A stretch of DNA of 64,000 bases from Symbiotaphrina buchneri (Eukaryota; Ascomycota; Symbiotaphrinales; Symbiotaphrinaceae). Made by a program: the position numbers and the translations under genes. This document shows, in pieces, positions 32,803 through 43,803 of the stretch (the first letter of the stretch is position 1; each line of letters starts with the position of its first letter). A model generated the notes under the pieces. That model searched no databases and had not been told where the DNA came from. It worked only from the letters and a program-made list of their open reading frames with translations. The stretch covers positions 428,161 through 492,160 of the forward strand of contig BCIG01000027.1 in assembly GCA_001599915.1 (NCBI GenBank). Direction: 5' to 3'.

Positions 32803-34280
32803 CTTTCCCCAATATGCGGACATACGCCGGAAAGTTGCGGAATGCTTAGAATCTTAGATACCCTCTCGATCCAGCGGAAACCGAGTTCTTTAAGCAATAT
32901 TTCCAGCTGAAAAACTCCGTCTCTGTCAAGATCAACTACAACCGCGTGTGGTGGGTCGACGTCCCCAGTGGCGTATGTGAGATCAATCCGGTCACAATGT
33001 CACGTTTCAATCTACAGAACGTGCAGGCTGTTCGCCAGTTGCTGATTTCGGCGATTGAGAAAAAGGTATTCGGTGGAAGAGATCGCAAAGTGATTATTGC
33101 TTTCTACAAAGATCAAGTCCGATTATATCACGTGATGTTGTTTGAGTTGCAGCGCGACGGTATGTCCGCTGATGAACTCCCGGAGGTGAAGACGGTCGAT
33201 GGGTACATGGGGAACGAAGCCGATTGGGTGATGCTGGACACAGCCGGATCAAGTTCCGCAAAACGCTCCGATCTTGGGTTTGTCAACAATGACGCCTGGG
33301 ATTGGGAATAGCAACATCAGTGCAGACACATTCCTTGAGGCTGAGATGGAGAAGAGGAACCAGAGAGGTGGTTGGAAGCATCGGCCGGCAACTGATGACA
33401 AGGTGATACTGCGGAAGCCATTCTACATCGAGTATCAAGAATGCCTCACCAAGGCAAACTGCATCGTGCAACCACTTGTGGAAGAGCCTCCTGTGGAAAC
33501 CGCCATCTTACGCACCGGAGATTACAGGGAGACCACCGAAGACGCGGTCTGTTCCAACGGAGATGCAGCTACTTTGCGATAGAAGCCACGAAATCACTGA
33601 TTAGAGACTTTTGCCGAATTCTATCCAAGCATGCCCCCAATGACGAGGACGATATCTTCGAGAGATCTGCGGAAGATCTCGATGAAGCAAGGGGGCATAG
33701 CATTGCGCGCCTCCTTCCCGTGGGTCGAGGTCTTGCTATAGAGGGAATGCACGTCGCTCATCGACAACGCGCTGCGGCGTTGAGTGGCCATCAACTTGCG
33801 CTTAGTGAAAAGGATCAACGGGCACTGGATGAGCATCAAGCGTCGGTGCTGCGAAAGCGGGAGAAGAAGAATAGACGTGTCACCTCTAAGGATTCCACTG
33901 CTAAGTCCATATTGGGCAAGGAAAACGACATGGTCGCATACCGAAAGACTGCGCACGGTAAGGCAAAGGAACAGGAGCATCGGCGCTTAGAACATGGCAG
34001 GAAGGTCCGGTATGAGACCAATAAAAGAAACCAAGAAAGAAAAACGGCGGAAAAGAATGAGGAGAAGTACCGCACCGGCAAGGAAAAACGTCCGGAACAA
34101 GTAGCCCTCACCGAGGAAGAAACCCTTGCAAAGGAGAAGGAAGAGAGCCGCATGGAGGAAAAAGTACAACCAGACAGAGAAGGGAAGGCAGCCATCGAAA
34201 GATACCAGGCCCGCTCGAAGGAGGAAGGTCGTCTAGCTAAACAAGAAAAAGCAAAGGACCAGGAAAGAGATACTGGTTAG

Positions 34281-35335
34281 CGGCTCCTCTCAGCCTTATA
34301 GGTAGTTAGACTATCATGGACCAATCTCCAGCCGTTTCCTCGCCTCTCCGAGCGCGTCCCATTGCAATTTGCCTCCTATATGCTATTGTACACCGAGAGG
34401 CGCCTGTTGGTTTCCTGAGCTCCCCCTAATTCTCCGTTTGCCCTCATCCCTTTGAAGTCGGTGCTCAGGAGACCCTCCCGCAGCCCTCCAACGGCATAAG
34501 TCCCTTCACCGTGGTACGGCAGCAATATGTCTCGTCTCCAAGGGCCCCCGTTCTTCCCCCTCCCCGCGCGGACTTCCAGTGTACGGCTATTGGACAGCTT
34601 GTGCCCGTCATGGGAGGTCATTGTTCAAGAGTACCTCGCGAAGGGAGATAAAGGGAGGGTGACCGGGTTGCTCTGCTCTGCTTTGTGTATTTCTGTGGTG
34701 GGGGCGAAGGAGTGTTGTTCTGCCTCTCTCTAATGTGTGATGCTCTTCTCTACTCTCTTCCCCTTCCCTCTTCTAAGTATGTCCTTGTCTCTCTTCCTAC
34801 TTCGTCTTTCCCCTCGAGAGTCCTCTCTCTTTCTTGTGCTAGTATGCATAAATTGTCCAGCTGGGACCAGTCGTTCCTTGGGGAGGACCAGGCACAATGC
34901 TATTGTCCCATTGTAATGCACGAGACAAAGGCTGGTGAGAGACATTCCGCTTTGTTCCTGCCGCAGCACCAATACCAACAAACCCCAATTGTCGACTCAA
35001 AGGACGCGGAAACATTGGTGCCCAATAGCTTCGGCAAGTCCAAGCTCTACAATCGACCATGCGCAACTTGATCCCGGGCACCCTCAAACAGCGGCATTGA
35101 GCCACCATGTCTCAGACGCACAGTCCCATCCCACCAGCCTCTTTGCTCCGACAATACTGGGACAATTCCGGGACTGCCCGCAGACTAGCCTATAAAAGAA
35201 GCCTCCAGGAGCAACGAAGTCAAGAATTCGTATGCGCATGCAAAAGGATTTCCATAGGCACTTTTCGTTGAACGTTGATCTATCGACTTTTTGAGGAAAC
35301 TTTGCACTTGTGTTTTCACTTTTGCGCCCACCACT
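34281..35335. other. Spacer after helicase remnant
   Basis: About 1 kb without a supported gene. Pyrimidine-rich CTCTTC-type sequence at 34740-34840 could belong to a promoter or to relic UTR. Confidence 0.4.
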
Positions 35336-36457
35336 ATGGCGAGACCCTCGACGCGTTGGCGTCGAAGTCTCAAAGCAATCCTTTTCATCGGCCGTACCCG
35401 GCCGGTTTCCGAGACCGTTGAAGAGGTAAGAGAACTTCCATTTATTGACCCTGCGGCCAGGGGTCGCAGGGTCCACCTGACCTTGAGGTTTCGAGGCAGC
35501 GATGGAGATTTCCGTTGGTGGAGATTCATTGTCCTCTTCAGCGCTTATACCACAACTCGCCCGTTCTTAGTCGGATGGTTCGGGAAGCCGATAGGGGCTC
35601 CGGCACAGTCGTTGTTCGGATCTTCGATGACGCTCCAGTGGCCATCCGCACATTGATGACCATTTTTCATGAAGGCCAAGGCCCTGTGCCTGTCCCGCAC
35701 ACCCTGACCCTGGACTCCCTTCGCGACTTCGATGCCGTCGTCCGTAAGTACGACTGCAGAGTAGTCGTCTTCCTGGATGTTGAGCGCTGGCTAATAGGCT
35801 TGGCAGAGCTCCTTACTGATAGACGTGAGCTGTTCATTCTGCTCCTGCTGGCCGTCTCATTGAGGCAGCAGAGACAAGTAGCTTCGATCTCGTCCAGGCT
35901 CATCCAACTCCTCTCGCCAGCTGAAATCGAAACCCGCTGGCCCGACACTTGGCCCGGTGCACGAGCAGAGGCAACCGGACGACTTCTTCTGTGGCACAAC
36001 AGGGCCCTCGTCACCGAGCTCTACGAGCGCCTCAGCGCCGCTTCTGCGTCCGCTGGTCGATGCCACGGAGCACAGTCCTTGGTCTTGCGAGGTATGTCTC
36101 TCCGGGCTCTTTTCGGAAACCACTGCTGACTGCGAGTGCAGAAGGCTCAACTGGACCCGCGGTCAACGCTGGTCGGTTGCATGTCTGCATGCGTATCTCG
36201 CCGAGTTGGCTCGCATGGGCCTTTGGCCTTGGCCAGCGTCGATCACGGAGGCTCCTTCGCCAGCGGAGATTTTGGAGCGTGTTGGCAGGTTCTGCAGGTC
36301 AACTGCGGCTCCGCATGGAGGCCAGATCGATCCAACAGATTATTGCCTTGGCGTACTTGCCTTGCAGGCCTTGTATATAGGCCTACAGGAAAGGATGGCG
36401 CGGGTTCGAGGTTTTAGTTTGGAAGATGTCGACAGGGAAATGAAAGGGTGCAGGTGA
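35336..36457 (+). pseudogene. BTB/POZ-domain paralogue 4, intronless and frame-broken
   Basis: The start MARPSTRWRRSLKAILFIGR is followed by the family pattern FIDPAARGRRVHLTLRFRGS. The frame then shifts at about 35510 to continue VEIHCPLQRLYHNSPVLSRM, RKYDCRVVVFLDVERWLIGL and RLLLWHNRALVTELYERLSA. At about 36025-36050 it shifts back to reach SPWSCEVCLSGLFSETTADC (Cys pairs), HGGQIDPTDYCLGVLAL and RVRGFSLEDVDREMKGCR. The shifts cancel, but about 175 residues would be read wrongly. Neither of the two family introns is present; the sequence reads straight through both positions. It may therefore be a retro-copy of a spliced transcript that has since decayed, or two errors in one assembly. Confidence 0.65.
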
Positions 36458-36936
36458 GTACCCCCCTTGCACCATCAATCTGATTGTTATGACAGTTATT
36501 ACGAAACGACAGATGTTTTGTATTTCAGGTTTTGGGTTTTGGCGTTTGTTTGGATCCATCGGTGAGTCTTTTAGCAATAAAAAAAAAGTTCGAAAAACAT
36601 TTAATCTTGCCCATTGTTGTGACCTGTAAGAGTGTATCTGCGCACTACCAAACAAAGATCCCCCGTAGCTGTAGTAGTAGGGTCTCGTAATACTGCTTTC
36701 ATTGTCTCTTTCCTTTGTTTCACTTGCTTTGTTCCCCAGCGGCCGACCCGTGACAGAAGAGATCTCGATTATCTGGGAGATCTCGACCATCTGAGAGATC
36801 GTGATTATCTGGGATATATCACGCACACAAATCTCAGTGAGGCCAGTGAAGCCGTCTTTCCCAAATCACCATCTAGGAAATATTACACACATCCTTTCCA
36901 ATGAGACCAGTAAAGCCATCTATCCCAACCCACCAT
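36458..36936. other. Spacer with short repeats
   Basis: No gene seen. GAGATCTCGATTATCTGG, ATCTCGACCATCTGAG and GATCGTGATTATCTGG (about 36760-36812) are tandem variants. CCAGTGAAGCC.TCTTTCCC.A and CCAGTAAAGCCATCTATCCC (36843-36925) are another pair. Confidence 0.45.
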
Positions 36937-38325
36937 CTAAGGCCTCCGACCGACACTATACACGAGTTTCTCATGGGACACCTGCCCTCTCCGATGCAGC
37001 TCAAAACCCTCCTGCACGTTCCCCACACTCAACTCTCCCATCTTCCGCACCGGATTCGGCACAATAACATGATTCCGCAACCAATCATGCAGATGCGAAT
37101 ACAACTCCGCCGCCAGATCATGATCCGCCTGACTAGCCTGCGTGCACATCAGCCCCTGGCCCTCACCGAACCTTCTAGGAGACTAGGAGGATAAGTGGAG
37201 AAGCGACCTACGGGCCAGAAAAACTCCTTATAGCGATGATCCTTCAGGAACGCCGTCCACACCAACACATCGGTGACCTTCACATTCCGGGGCACATTCT
37301 CCGTAAACGCCTTCCCCGGGCGGACAGTGCACATGACACCGTCCTTATCCCCAATAGCCCGCCCGCAGGACTCAGACGTCGAGGCGTTGCCGATCGTGTC
37401 GAACGCGTATTCGATGTCCGGCACCGCCTCGCGGATCTTCGGGATCACGTCTGGGTCGCGGTAGTCGAAGACGAAATCGGCGCCGTAGGATTTGACGGCG
37501 TCGAAGTGTCGCGTGCTGCAGGTTGTCGTCACTTTCATCCCGCTTTGGTGAGCGAGCTGGATTGCGAAGGCGCCGACGGATGCTGGGGTTGGGTTGTTAG
37601 TGGCAGAGTAAGGGGGTGGAGGGTACGGGGGGGTAAGTACAGCTGCCGCCCCAGATGAGCACCGAGGGACGTTGGCCGGGCCCGCGCGGGATGGCGAGGC
37701 AGTCGTTCGAGAACAGCGCCAGCCAGGATGTGGTGGCAGCCAGCGGCACGGTGGCGGCTTGGGGGAAGCTGATGTTGACGGGGATGCGGTAGAGGATCCT
37801 GCTGTCGGCGATGCAGTGTGATCTATGTGTGGCCTTTAGCTGACTTGGCCGTGGCACGCAGAGCCCGAAATCAGCGGGAGATGTTACGCATATGCACCCA
37901 GGCCTTTGATTTCACCTGCACAAGGAGCAGTCAGCGCGAGAGACCATGTATCACATGGGTCAAAAGCAACCCGTACCTCCCCATATCAACGCCGCGACTT
38001 TCTCCCCAACGGCGACATTCTGTACCGCGCTCCCTACCTGCTTTACGACGCCGGCGAAGTCGCACCCGTATACGGCGCCCTCGCCGAACGCTTCAGCGTC
38101 GAATGACTGGACTGCACCCGGCATCAACCATCAGCAGTCTGAATGGACCCGTACGCCGCCCCTTCTCCAAGCAGGGATCGGAGGCATACCGTCGGTGGGG
38201 TTCTGTGCGGCCTTGTACACTTCGACCAACACCTGATGTGGGGCTAGCGGGGGAAGCTCGAGCTGCTGCTCCACCAGCTGCTTCCCGGGCGCGGTTACAA
38301 TGGAGATACGGGTCGTGATGCTCAT
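36937..38325 (-). CDS. Zinc-type alcohol dehydrogenase / enoyl reductase-like protein, frameshifted
   Basis: Medium-chain dehydrogenase/reductase resembling fungal trans-enoyl-reductase-like NADPH enzymes. Exons are 38325-38190, 38111-37977, 37915-37641, 37582-37212 and 37137-36937. In order: MSITTRISIVTAPGKQLVEQ, VEVYKAAQNPTD, AVYGCDFAGVVKQVG, AALIWGGEIKGLGAYA, FPQAATVPLAATTSWLALF, SVLIWGGSSSVGAFAIQLAH (Rossmann loop), YGADFVFDYRDPDV and QEGFELHRRGQVSHEKLVYS. Exons sum to 1118 nt, not a codon multiple. After GLGAYA the frame meets TAA (37886-37884), while the following sequence (ADFGLCVPRPSQ) is in another frame, so a small deletion or insertion lies near 37875-37890. Probably inactive unless this is a sequencing error. 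Only single-domain length; not part of a PKS. Confidence 0.72.
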
Positions 38326-38889
38326 GATTGGAAGATCTAGAGGAGGATGATACGGGTGGAAGGTTGAGCATTTAGATCGCCATAAGTCAGAAAGCCAGGG
38401 TGTACACAGGGACTTGTGGGGAAGGTTGCGCGAGCGTTTCGGTACGTCATTGGGATCGGTCCGATTGCCGGTACTCTCGGATTATTTTACTGCTACGTGT
38501 ACCCACCTATCTGCAGTACGGCCATCCAATGCAGACAGTTGCTATTATTGATGGAATGCACCATAACCAAAGGATCTTTGTTACAGTCTTTCTCACAAGC
38601 AGAAAATCTCTAATATTACTCCGTGATGGGAGACGCGTCCTACAGTTAAAGATACTCAAGGCAGCGGCGATGCCCGGCTCGGCGCAATTCGGCTTCGGGA
38701 TAATTCAATTGCAATACCAAAGTCGGGCTAACTCCAACGGGGCAAGCAATGTGGATTATTAACGTTCAAGTCAATCCTCCCCATTTCCCCTCACGCGATC
38801 TGGACCCTGTCGCCATAGACGTAAAGCATCGTTGTAGCCCATGTGATTGATTATCGGCTCATCTGTCTCTACGCATCACACAGAACGTC
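38326..38889. other. Divergent promoter spacer
   Basis: 564 bp between divergently transcribed genes (enoyl-reductase-like to the left, hydroxyacid dehydrogenase to the right). No gene seen; a shared regulatory region is possible. Confidence 0.4.
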
Positions 38890-40195
38890 ATGGCATCCAT
38901 CTCTGAACCGCCAGCCGCTAGCAACCAGCTGCAGCCCAACGCGGGGTTGAGCAATGGCGCGCTGGATGTGCCCACCTACACCATCATCCAGGCCGACGGT
39001 CTCTACCCGGTTCGTCACAATCCAGATGCCATTGACTTACAAGACTAACCATGGCGATCTCAGGACGACGTTATCGAGCAAAAGATCTTCCTCTCGAACC
39101 CCTCGCATCCGTACAAGCTCAACTACCTCCAAACAGGCCTGTTTCCGACGGGCACGGCGCACCCGAAGCCCTGGTCAGACGTTCCCAAGGCGCTGAGAGA
39201 GCAGGTTGATGGCATCATGGTGTTGAAGATGGCTTTTACGGAGCAAGACCTGGCGCTGTTTCCGCGCCTGAAAGTGTAAGGAAATCTGGCAGCTTGTTAC
39301 CCCGCTTTGGTGAGCTTATAGGATCTAGGATTGTAAGGATGGGAGTCGGATACGACAGACTTGATCGCGTGGCATTGGCCAAGCGCGGGGTCACAGTCTG
39401 TAACGTACCAGGTCCGTGTCTTTCTGATCTTTTCCCTGCTTGCTACAAAGAATCCCCCGTAATCCAAGCACTCTAGACTACGGCACCGCCGAAATCGCCG
39501 ACCACGCCTTCGCGCTCGCACTCAGCCTGCGTCGCGGCGTGCTCCTCCACCACGACCGACAGCGCGCACCCTACATAGCACCCTGGATGTACATCGACAG
39601 CCCGCTCGTGCGGCGACTCCAAGGCGCGACCTACGGGATCCTCGGTCTCGGGCGGATCGGCACCGCCGCGTGCCTGCGCGCCAAAGCGTTCGGGCTGCAC
39701 GTGCTGTTCTACGACCCGTACCTGCCCAACGGCGTCGACAAGAGCCTGGGCATCGAGCGCACCAAGGATATCCGCGAACTGTTCCGCCGCAGCACCACGC
39801 TGAGCATCCATTGTGCGTGTACGCGCGAGACGCGCGGGATGATTGGTTGGGATTTGGTGGGGTTGATGCAGCCTGGTGCGGTGCTGGTGAATACGGCGCG
39901 CGGAGAGGTGTTGCAGCTGGATGCGGTGGAGAGGGCGCTTAAAGAGGGGATACTGGCGGGCGCGGGCCTGGATGTCCTGCCCGAGGAACCGATTGATGAG
40001 GAGAATGTACATCCGCTGGTTAAGGCGTATAGGGATAAGGAGGAGTGGTTGGTGGGAAGAATGGCAATCACGTGTCATACGGCGTTTTATAGCCCGGAGA
40101 GCTTTGTGGATATTCGCGTGAAGAGCGCGGAGACGATGAGGGATGTGCTGATTGATGGGGGGAAGAGCAATATTATTACGCCGGATATGCTGTAG
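38890..40195 (+). CDS. D-isomer-specific 2-hydroxyacid dehydrogenase family protein (CtBP-like)
   Basis: Four exons (38890-39009, 39064-39275, 39329-39411, 39477-40195) encode 377 residues. NAD-dependent 2-hydroxyacid dehydrogenase fold: substrate-domain motif VRMGVGYDRLDRVALAKRGV, then NVPDYGTAEIADHAFALALS. The nucleotide-binding loop is YGILGLGRIGTAACLRAKAF (GxGxxG). Catalytic residues are Arg in NTARGEVLQLDAVERALKEG, Glu in LDVLPEEP and His in ITCHTAFYS. The pattern around DYGTAEIADHA is closer to C-terminal-binding-protein-like members than to formate dehydrogenases. Cytosolic enzyme or corepressor; the substrate is not evident. An acidic or hydrophobic membrane anchor is absent. Confidence 0.9.
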
Positions 40196-40968
40196 GTCTT
40201 TTTTGCCTCGGTCTCAGGCACTGAGAAGCCCTTTGCAGCAGAGTATAAGTTTCAGAAAAAAGGATCTCGGGCGGGTTTTGGATAGATAGAGATGTCAGAT
40301 AGACATATCCTTTAAGCACGCTGTTCATCAACTAAAGCCACGATGCTTGGATGATGCTTGGACGCCACAGCTCATTCTCTTTATGCGGACATTCAGAATC
40401 GGTAATGGGCAATAGCACGCCCTGATTTCTGGATGTCACACGCCCTCTCCTCTATTCGCAATCTCATATATCTGCATTGTATCGTATCTATCTGCCCGTA
40501 TATTAACATCGTAGGCTATTCACATCATATCTCATCTATCCGGTTAATCTCCATACCAGATGGATCGATCAACCAATACCCTAATCCAGATGGACATATA
40601 TGAGATTCATCTTTATATCGACATCATATCATATCTTATCAATCTGTATGATCTCCATGAGTGACAGCCTGATTAACCGATTTATCAGTTACTCTATGCC
40701 AATATCTCGATTGTACCTTATCTGTATATCCATCTAGATATCGACATCGTATCTCATCATATCGTATTTATCTGATTTATCTCGGTGATGGATGGTGGCG
40801 AAATACCGCCATAACAGCTGCCTAGGTAATTAGTGGGTCTAGCGCATGACAGACGACATCGCAAACAACTTCCCCGCTTTCCATTCCCCGAAAGACAGCA
40901 AACATACCAATTCCACCATCACATTGGATTGTTTGCTATATGACCGAGCATTGATTGGGAGTTCCAGA
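40196..40968. other. Spacer containing a degenerate MITE
   Basis: 3' flank of the dehydrogenase, then the MITE relative at 40398-40795, then the likely promoter of the serine hydrolase at 40969. Confidence 0.4.
40398..40795. mobile_element. Degenerate copy of the 14858 MITE
   Basis: The left end AATCGGTAATGGGCAATAGC followed by ACGCCC, then CACACGCCCTCTC and ATCTATC-rich interior sequence, runs parallel to the intact element, including GGATCGATCAACCAATA.CC and a GTGATGGATGG near the right. The right terminal inverted repeat is missing and no target duplication is visible, so it is truncated and old. Confidence 0.7.
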
Positions 40969-42779
40969 ATGCGCTTGACAAAGAGCTATGTGTGCTCGTA
41001 TTTCTGCTTGCTGGACCTGCTTGGGCTGGTCACTGGTTCTTCTTCCCAATACCCGTTAAAAGATGGCCCCGCAACGCCATTCACGGATTCATACAATGCC
41101 TTGATCAATGACTCCTTGTCACGATTTCATGCTCCCGGGCTTGCTGTTGCTGTAATTGATGGCAATCAGACGTGGGCAAAGGTGTGCTACCCGTCCGCAT
41201 AGCTCCAACGGACAATGCCTCTGGCTTCCTTGTTTTTTGCACTGTCATTACCCCTGATACTGTCTAGTTCATTGATATTATTGCATCGCCCCTATAAGTT
41301 TTGCGCTATGCCTCTGCAATTCTAACGGGACAAAAAGGGGTATGGCATAGCTACCTTTCCATCCACTCCCGTCACCCCGCACACTCTGTTCTTCACCGGC
41401 AGCACCACTAAAGCCTTCACGGCAGCTGCGATGTCGCTGCTCATCGACAACAGCAGCGATCTGACGTGGTCTACACCAATAAACACGGTCATAAGAGATG
41501 ATTTCGTGGTCCCAGATGCCTATGCCACCGATCACATCACTCTCGAAGATGCGCTATCCCACCGCTCCGGGATGCCGCGGCATGATCTCAGCTGGGGGAA
41601 GAAGACCACCAAAGAGATAGTACGGAGCATGAGGCATCTTCCGCTGACTGCGGAGATCAGGACGAAATGGCAGTACTGCAATATGATGTTTATAACGGTG
41701 AGCCATGTCATAGAAACGCTGACGGGGATGTGGCTGGGCGACTTCTTCCGCGAGAGGCTTTGGGAGCCGCTTGGGATGAATAGCACTTTCCTCAAGCTGC
41801 AGGATGCTCTGGATTATGTTGGCGGCGAAGACTACGGACACACCGCAGACGAAGACACGCCGACGTTGGCCCATGGCTACTGGTGGGACAACAACACCCA
41901 GACGTTCAAGGCCGTGCCATATATGGACGAACCCGGCGTCAGTGGCGCCGGCCACACCATATCCAATGTGCTGGACTACTCGCACTGGATCCGCGCAATG
42001 ATGACTCGCTCGGAGCCAATCTCTGCCGCAGGCCACGCCGCACTGGTGGCACCGCACAGCATCATCGCAGACGCAATGCCGCCTTTCTACGACACTCCAG
42101 CATGGTATGGGCTGGGCTGGATGTCTACCATCTACCGGGGCGAGCGCATGATCTTCCATGGCGGAGCTTGGGACGGTTTCATCGCGAACGTGCTGTACTT
42201 CCCTAGGAAACAGTGGGGTGTGGTGACGATGTGTAATGCCGCAAGCCCGGTGCAGGATATTGCGTATTTCGAGCTGGTGTGGGAGTACTTGAAGGTCCCC
42301 AAAGATGAGAGGGTTGATATCCCTGCTGTGTAAGTATCTCCGCAGAACTCTACTCGTCCTCCGTTGCTGATGCAGCCCGCAGAGTAAACCAATCCTATGC
42401 GCAATTGAAGCAACTCATCGACTCTGCTCCTTCCCGTCTCTACCCCGACGTCCCCTCGCCACCTCTCCCGCCAACGCTCCCTCTCGCCAACTACACTGGA
42501 AACTATACACACCCGGCCTACAAAACTCTTACCGTCGACCTCAACAGCACGGCAGGAGAGCCCTACCTCTATGGCTTCCTGCCCGCGACAACGCCGATCA
42601 ATCTGGTGTTGAAGCATGTCTCCGGAGATCACTTCCTCGCGTATGTGAGTGAACAGGCACATTCGGATGAGCCGGAGATGGTTATTAAGGCGAGGTTTGA
42701 GGTGGGCGTCGATGGACTCGTCGGAAAAGTTGGAGCACAACTTGAGGAGGGTTGGACGTGGTGGGAACGGGATGAATAG
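40969..42779 (+). CDS. Secreted serine beta-lactamase-like hydrolase (class C / peptidase S12 type)
   Basis: Three exons (40969-41181, 41338-42329, 42383-42779) encode 533 residues. A probable signal peptide is MRLTKSYVCSYFCLLDLLGL with cleavage near SSSQ. Catalytic motifs of the serine beta-lactamase/DD-peptidase fold: SxxK in TGSTTKAFTAAAM (the serine lies about 30 nt after the first splice junction), YxN as WQYCNMMF, and HGG in MIFHGGAWDGF. LSHRSGMPRHD and YGLGWMS are also typical. The C-terminal exon adds a domain (LANYTGNYTHPAYKTLTVDL) found in many fungal and bacterial S12-like esterases. NxT/NxS sites suggest glycosylation. In fungi such proteins are esterases, amidases or lactone-forming enzymes; the substrate is unknown. 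An upstream in-frame ATG at 40846 would bury the signal peptide. Confidence 0.87.
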
Positions 42780-43087
42780 GGTATATAGATGATAATAGTG
42801 GCTTCTGCGACGTAAGGCTGGCCGTCCAGTTTATCCTCTCTACACACGTTTCGTTTAACACGCGAGAGAGCGTGTGTTTACAGGCATAGTTACGGCAGTA
42901 GCATTCCAGCCCCATACTTTCTCGAAGAGGACAGTAATTACTTGGACTAGGACGTCAAATTCAGCCGAGTACCAGTCGGAAGGAAGCCCGCTATCAGAGG
43001 GATATTTGCCTTGGTTTGATACACCGTCCATTTTCCGTGCCCCTCAAGCCATGACATTTCAGATGCTGCTGTGCCAGTACTCCAGCC
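42780..43087. other. Spacer between convergent genes
   Basis: 308 bp of 3' flanks; no gene seen. Confidence 0.4.
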
Positions 43088-43803
43088 TCAGTTGAGGTAG
43101 GTCTGTAGTGTGAGACCACGGGCCCCGTCTAATTCCTTCTGTATCTCCGCCGCCAGGAGCTTCACAGACACAGTAAACCGGCAAAATCCAACACAATCAC
43201 ATGACACTCTAGTTTGCTGACACTTGATAATCTTCAGGGTGATCTTCTTGAAGAAAAAATCCAGCTTCCAGAACAGGCCATGTCCAAGGAGCTCGAAGAG
43301 GACCTGTTTGGTAGGGTCTTTTGTTCCCAGACCGCTGAGCCACACACAGATCATCGGTGTCAGAGCAACCCGGCAGTCATACTTGTCCGCAATGACCTGC
43401 AAGTCATCCAATGCCTTCAGGTGCTCCTTATATTTGGCCTTCCCGTTGTCGAGGACGAGTCCGCCAAGATGTATTGCTTGTAGGAAGATCCGGAATGATA
43501 GCGGCTGAACGTTCTCCTCCTTCAGGGTGATGGGTTCTTTACTACCGGCCGCCACTGCTGCACCTTCGCGGAATCCTGAAGTGAATAGCTTGAGAAAGTA
43601 CGGAGATGCCACGCTCAAGATCTTGGAAGAAACCAAGTAGAGCTGCGTCGTGTCGTCGGGAAACTGCACGGAGAGGGTGACATCGCCATCAGGATCAATC
43701 TTCATCACTTCAGCACCTAGCCATCGCCAGGAGTAAGATGAGAGTCTCAGAGACGAGTGAAATCCAGGCATAACTTACCTTGACCCTCACCCAGCTTATC
43801 CAT
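43088..43803 (-). CDS. Truncated BTB/POZ-domain protein, paralogue 5
   Basis: Exons 43803-43779 and 43716-43088 encode 217 residues, against 314-362 in complete paralogues. The tiny first exon MDKLGEGQ is joined by a phase-1 intron to GAEVMKIDPDGDVTLSVQF, exactly the family arrangement. The BTB core is YLVSSKILSVASPYFLKLF, then TSGFREGAAV and LQVIADKYDCRVALTPMICV. After KKITLKIIKCQQTRVSCDCV the sequence jumps to the family C-terminal helix (LLAAEIQKELDGARGLTLQT). About 120-150 residues of the C-terminal half, including the mid-gene intron, appear deleted, but the frame stays open. The short stretch VSCDCVGFCRFTVSV may be a relic of intron sequence. Confidence 0.72.

Larger units (their letters stand above)
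30431..34280 (+). pseudogene. Decayed Upf1-like SF1 helicase gene
   Basis: The 5' part looks like a real gene: MTKIKQE, an intron 30452-30500, an acidic region (SEGEYDDGNAWPDSDPDDYD) and an intron after TQPFP, then GQLERDWTAPTPLDLL and so on to about 31380. After that the coding signal jumps frames many times with stops (near 31513, 31642, 31985, 32591 and 33309). Helicase motifs survive in pieces: RFIAMLDEAQ at about 32347-32376 (Walker B, DEAQ type), and RKVIIAFYKDQVRLYH, PEVKTVDGYMGNEADWVMLD and DLGFVNN at about 33085-33290, as in the AAA_12 domain of Upf1-like helicases. No GxxGxGKT Walker A is left. The last frame (from about 33570) is a Lys/Glu-rich coiled coil. Two internal tandem duplications lie within it. 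Confidence 0.75.

Noticed and set aside
30431-34280. Calling the helicase region an autonomous transposon (Helitron-like)
   Set aside because: Motifs are of Upf1-like SF1A helicases; no Rep domain, CTRR end or hairpin typical of Helitrons was found.
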